64,000 bases of DNA, from positions 51,504 to 115,503 of the forward strand of contig CADCBP010000004.1 of assembly GCA_902799705.1 (NCBI GenBank), written 5' to 3'. Source of the DNA: an uncultured Bacteroidales bacterium (GTDB lineage: Bacteria > Bacteroidota > Bacteroidia > Bacteroidales > Paludibacteraceae). A program made the translations under genes and the position numbers. The notes under the pieces are model-generated. The model had not been told where the DNA came from and made no database searches. It saw only the letters and a list, made by a program, of their open reading frames with translations. Of the stretch, positions 60,036 to 64,000 are shown in pieces (position 1 is the stretch's first letter; each line of letters opens with the position of its first letter).

Positions 60036-63000
60036 ATGAGAAACAATTTACTTTTTCGCCATTGGGCAGGGATAATATGCTTGATGTGCGCAGTGATCTT
60101 TAATGTGCAGTATGTAGCGGCGACCAACGTCAGCGGTACAACCTATGCCAGCAACCTTGTTGCCAATGACAACATCGTCCTGACAGGCAATACGGTGCTG
60201 TTCATGAATACGGACTTGACGCTCACAGGCATCAGCGGTGACTACACCTTGGAAATCCAAGGCAGCAACACGCTGACGGTGAACAACCCCAATGGGAATG
60301 CTATTTCCGTGTCGTCGCTGAATACCATATCCGCGTCATTGGATATTACCGGCAGCAAGGACGGTTTGAACGTGGATCAGGACATTACTATTTCCGGAGG
60401 TTCACTTGTTGTCCATGCCGGAGTGGATGGAGTCTATTCGCGCAATGGTAGTATCACGATGAATGGCACATTCAACCTTACCAGTACGAATGGTCGTGCT
60501 ATATATGCAAGAATCGGCAATGTTGCTATAACGGGTGATATAACTGCCTCAACATCATCTTCGCGAATGTCTGCCATTGAGGCAGGCTTGGCTGACAATA
60601 GCGGTTTTGCTCCCGGCAATATTACCATTACAGGCAGCACAGTCAATGTGAGTGCAGTGAATGTTGCGATACACGCATATGCCGGTTCTGTGAGCGTAAC
60701 GGGCGATGCGACGGTTACTTCTTCCAATGAAGCCGCTATTCAGACCACATCTATAGCAGGGTTTGGAGAGACATTCAAGAGTGATGTTACGTTAGACGGC
60801 ACATTCCATTTAGAAGGAGCCCCCCTTGCAGTAGTTTCCGGAGGCAAACTAACTCTGAAGACAGGCGGAAGCATTACATCAGTCGGTACATTATATGCAT
60901 TAGAGGCAATGACATTAAACGGAGATGTTGATGTGGACGGAAGAAATGCACAAGCCATTTGCTGTCGGTGGGGTGATATATCCATAACTGGTAACCTTAT
61001 TGCCAAATCCGCGTCGACTAGTGAACCTTGTGTCCAAGCCGGATTTGCAGACAATACAGGATTTGCTTCGGGTGGTGTTATCATCTTCGGAGGAACCGTA
61101 AATATTGACGCCGTAGCAGATGCCATTAAAACTCATGCTGACGGAGGAATCAATATATCCGGCAATGTTACCGTTAAATCCAAGAAGGGTGCAGCCTTGT
61201 TTGCGATGGCAATCGATCTAACTAATTTTAATGATAAATTTTACTCTGGCGATATTACACTGGCTGGAACAATTAATTTGAGTGGCGGCAAATACGGAAT
61301 AGTGTCAGGAGGTGGCGACATCACATTACAAAGCGGAAACCTGACCTCTGTGGGTGCTTTATACGCTTTGAGTGACATTACCATTAACGGAGATTTGAAT
61401 GCCAAGACAACACGCCCTGACGTGCCCTGCATTCAAGCCGGCAACGCTGATAATACAGGTTTTTATGAAGGAAATGTTACTATTACCGGTAATAATATAA
61501 TTGTCAGTAGCGTCACAGATGCTATAAAGTCTCATGCTCGCGGAAATATCAGTATTTCCGGTAACGCGAATGTCTATTCACTGAAGGGTGCGGCTATATA
61601 TGCATTTGCAATAGATTTCTTTGGCGAATTATATGCTGGCAATGTTACACTGGATGGAACCATCAAATTGAACGGTGGACAATACGGAATAGTGTCCGGA
61701 GGTGGCGATATTACATTACAAAGCGGTAGCCTGACCTCTGTAGGTGCTTTGTACGCCATGAGTGACATTACCATCAACGGAGATTTGAATGTTAAAACGG
61801 AACTTGCAGACAGGCCCTGCATCCAAGCAGGAAGCACTACTAATACAGGTTTTGTCATCGGTAATATCACCATCAACGGAGAAACTATTCTGGTCAATTC
61901 AGAGCATGACGCAATCAAAGCAATTGGCGGTAATATACGACTCACAGGAAATGCAACAGTTGCTTCCTCTAATGGTGCTGCCGTTTTTGCTTTTGGAATA
62001 GAGGCATTTGGTGAATCGTATAAAGGTGATGTTATCTTTGAAACCGGTGAATATAATATTTCCGGTAAGGAATATTCTATTGTATCACACGGTGCCATCA
62101 CCCTTTCCTCTGCATTAAAGATTGTTTCACCGACAAACGGAACTATTAGTGGATACACAATAGTAGATTCAAATAGCGAGACGGCTAAGTTTGTTCATAT
62201 TTCCGCTCCCGCTATCTCGGGTTCGGTAGCATTGACTTCTGAGCCGGCCCCGGGTGACTACGTCAGCTTCACGCTCACCGGCGATGTGGCAATGACGGTT
62301 ATTAGTCAAGTATGGCAGATAAGCGATGACGGTTCCGTATGGAGCGACATCGAGGAAGACGAACCGGCTGGTGCTCCTGCGCACGACGGCGTGCATCAGC
62401 AGCGCCGTGCTGTAACCACTCTAACATACACTCCGAAAGAATCTGAGATGGGCAAGTATCTCCGCGTCAAAGTGGCAGCGGCTGGCCATACCGGCTATAT
62501 CTACCGGTTGTTCCAACGCTGACTAACATCAACGACAAGGTGTACTTGTCCAATGCCAAGACGACGCAGGAGTATATCATCTTCAACTACTCCAAAGAAG
62601 CCTCGTCTCTTACCGCAAGCGATTGGAACAATGCCGTTACACCGGAAAGCGAAGTAGGTTTCTTTGAGTTGGGAGGTTCATCTAATGCGAATAACACCGT
62701 CTTTACCCGTGTCAAAGAGACCCCCTCGACATTGGTCGGTGAGCAGATAGCGGAAGCAAGAATATATATAGGCACATCGGTTTACATGACAGATGTAGAA
62801 TTGTCTGTGAGCAAAACGGTAGGCTATTTCCAGAACTTTAACAACGAACTGAATTGCAAAAAGGGTGATGTTATCCGCTGTGACGCATCGCCTGTACCAT
62901 CTAATGCCACCAACTGGTATGGTGTATCGGGCAGCAACTGGACTGTAGATTTCCACAATACCGGTTCTCAATACGGCACATTCTACGAGGATGCAGAGTG

Positions 63001-64000
63001 TACGAGACCCATCAGTTCTTCTACTAACTATAAAACAGTATATCTGAAGACACTTCAAGAAAAGAACTATCTGGATGTTCGCATTTTGGTATATAACAGT
63101 GCTATCGGTTACAAGACACGATATGTGCAGTTCAATGTTACTCCAGACGGCTATTTCCCGCTGTTAGACTATATCAACGGTTGCAGCCGTACCATTGCTG
63201 CCGGTGAGAAGATAACAGGTATTGAAGTCAGCCGCCGCCCGTTCTCCGGTTCGGTGTACGGTCTGACTACCGAAGTGAGCGGCGAGGGCACAGCCCCGAT
63301 AGTGTCGTTCTCGCTCTACGAGACGATGACCATCAATGCCATAAACGCTACGCCGGGTGTATATGTCTATACTCCGTTGCAAAACGGCCATCCGCTGAAT
63401 AACAACACGACCTTTACCATCACCGTCACCGATGGCAAATATGCTGTTGATTCCCTGATCTTGCGAGAGAATGCGATTACCGCCGACCCCAATGAGGAGC
63501 TCGAACTGGTAGCACAACTGATGCCGTCTAACTCCGAAGCGGCAATAACATGGACCAGTTCCAACCCAAGTGTAGCCACCGTAACAAACGGTATCGTGAC
63601 GATAGCCGCTAACGCGCCGATAGGTGCGAAAGCTACCATCACCGCTACCGCTAATGGCAAATCGGATGAGTGTCAGATAACCGTCAGCGGCGAGGAGTAT
63701 GACTTATATGTTGCCTCTACGCGTGTTACCAGCCGCAACCGTGACGACATCCTCGGCGACGGCAAATTTGCGTTCGACGGTATGAATACGCTGGCGATAA
63801 AGGGTAACTATACAATCAGCAACTCGGCCAATCTGGTGCGCAACACTGGCATTGACGGTCTCATCATAGATGTAGCACAGGCTTGCACGATATCACAGGG
63901 TTCGGAATCATACAGCACCTTGTTCGACCTTAGAAAGAACACCACTATTCGTGGCGAACAGATGACAGTCAACGGCAACGGAGTGGCATTTGGTACACAA
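60036..64000 (+). pseudogene. secreted beta-helix repeat protein, frameshifted, runs off the window
   Basis: A signal peptide (IICLMCAVIFNVQYVAA) leads into about 730 residues of beta-solenoid repeats. Each unit of about 100 residues has GDITLQSGSLTSVGALYA, SDITINGDL, then CIQAGNADNTGF and NITI strands; two units around 61290-61800 are nearly identical in DNA. A carbohydrate-binding-like domain and a C-terminal Ig-like (BIG_2) segment (AAITWTSSNPSVATV) follow. The first frame stops at 62520, but the protein clearly continues in another frame from about 62507 (VPTLTNINDKVYLSN) to the window end. Either a real frameshift, or an assembly error in a repeated gene. Confidence 0.75.

Overview
The window looks like the chromosome of an uncultured member of the Bacteroidales (Bacteroidota). 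Most independent transcription units carry the Bacteroidota promoter (TTTG, 19-21 bp, TAnnTTTG, usually read as TACCTTTGCAG). Supporting signs are the lspA/DUF4296 pair, GxxExxY and four-helix-bundle proteins inside polysaccharide loci, and AAA/DUF4143 ATPases. No tRNA, rRNA or CRISPR array was seen.

From 0.1 to 54.4 kb the window is a large surface-polysaccharide locus, read almost entirely on the + strand. It encodes nucleotide-sugar enzymes: a complete capE/capF/capG-type set for UDP-N-acetyl-L-fucosamine, two further UDP-GlcNAc 2-epimerases, a WlbA/WbpB-type dehydrogenase and two sugar aminotransferases. It also encodes about ten glycosyltransferases, several left-handed beta-helix acyltransferases, an initiating sugar-phosphate transferase, three multi-pass GT-C-like membrane proteins, and a possible Und-P-sugar synthase/flippase module (48.4-54.4 kb). 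Housekeeping genes holA, lspA and metK follow, then an AAA/DUF4143 ATPase and the first 4 kb of a secreted repeat protein that carries a frameshift.

The locus is broken up by accessory cassettes. The most interesting is a four-gene operon at 12.9-16.1 kb: two related single-pass membrane proteins, a small P-loop NTPase and a PD-(D/E)XK nuclease. Others are an AAA/DUF4143 ATPase, a decayed BRO-N gene, HipBA, a KAP P-loop NTPase and a 4-kb run of small unknown genes (24.6-28.7 kb). Short 5' fragments of family-2 glycosyltransferase genes lie at cassette edges, which suggests that the 5' ends of these genes are insertion or exchange points.

The main unexplained signal is repeated DNA. (1) Eleven elements of about 105-136 bp differ in sequence but share one fold: an outer stem closing several internal hairpins, usually flanked by AAAAATRCG on the left and YTYACAAAAAT on the right. 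Eight lie between genes; three lie in frame inside protein genes (31.9, 38.1 and 40.0 kb), much like Rickettsia palindromic elements. (2) 'Word' repeats of 7-12 nt, with a different word at each site, occur between genes and also in frame inside at least ten genes, including metK. (3) Short perfect hairpins are shared between intergenic DNA and coding regions. Together these indicate an active, coding-compatible insertion process that I cannot match to a named element.
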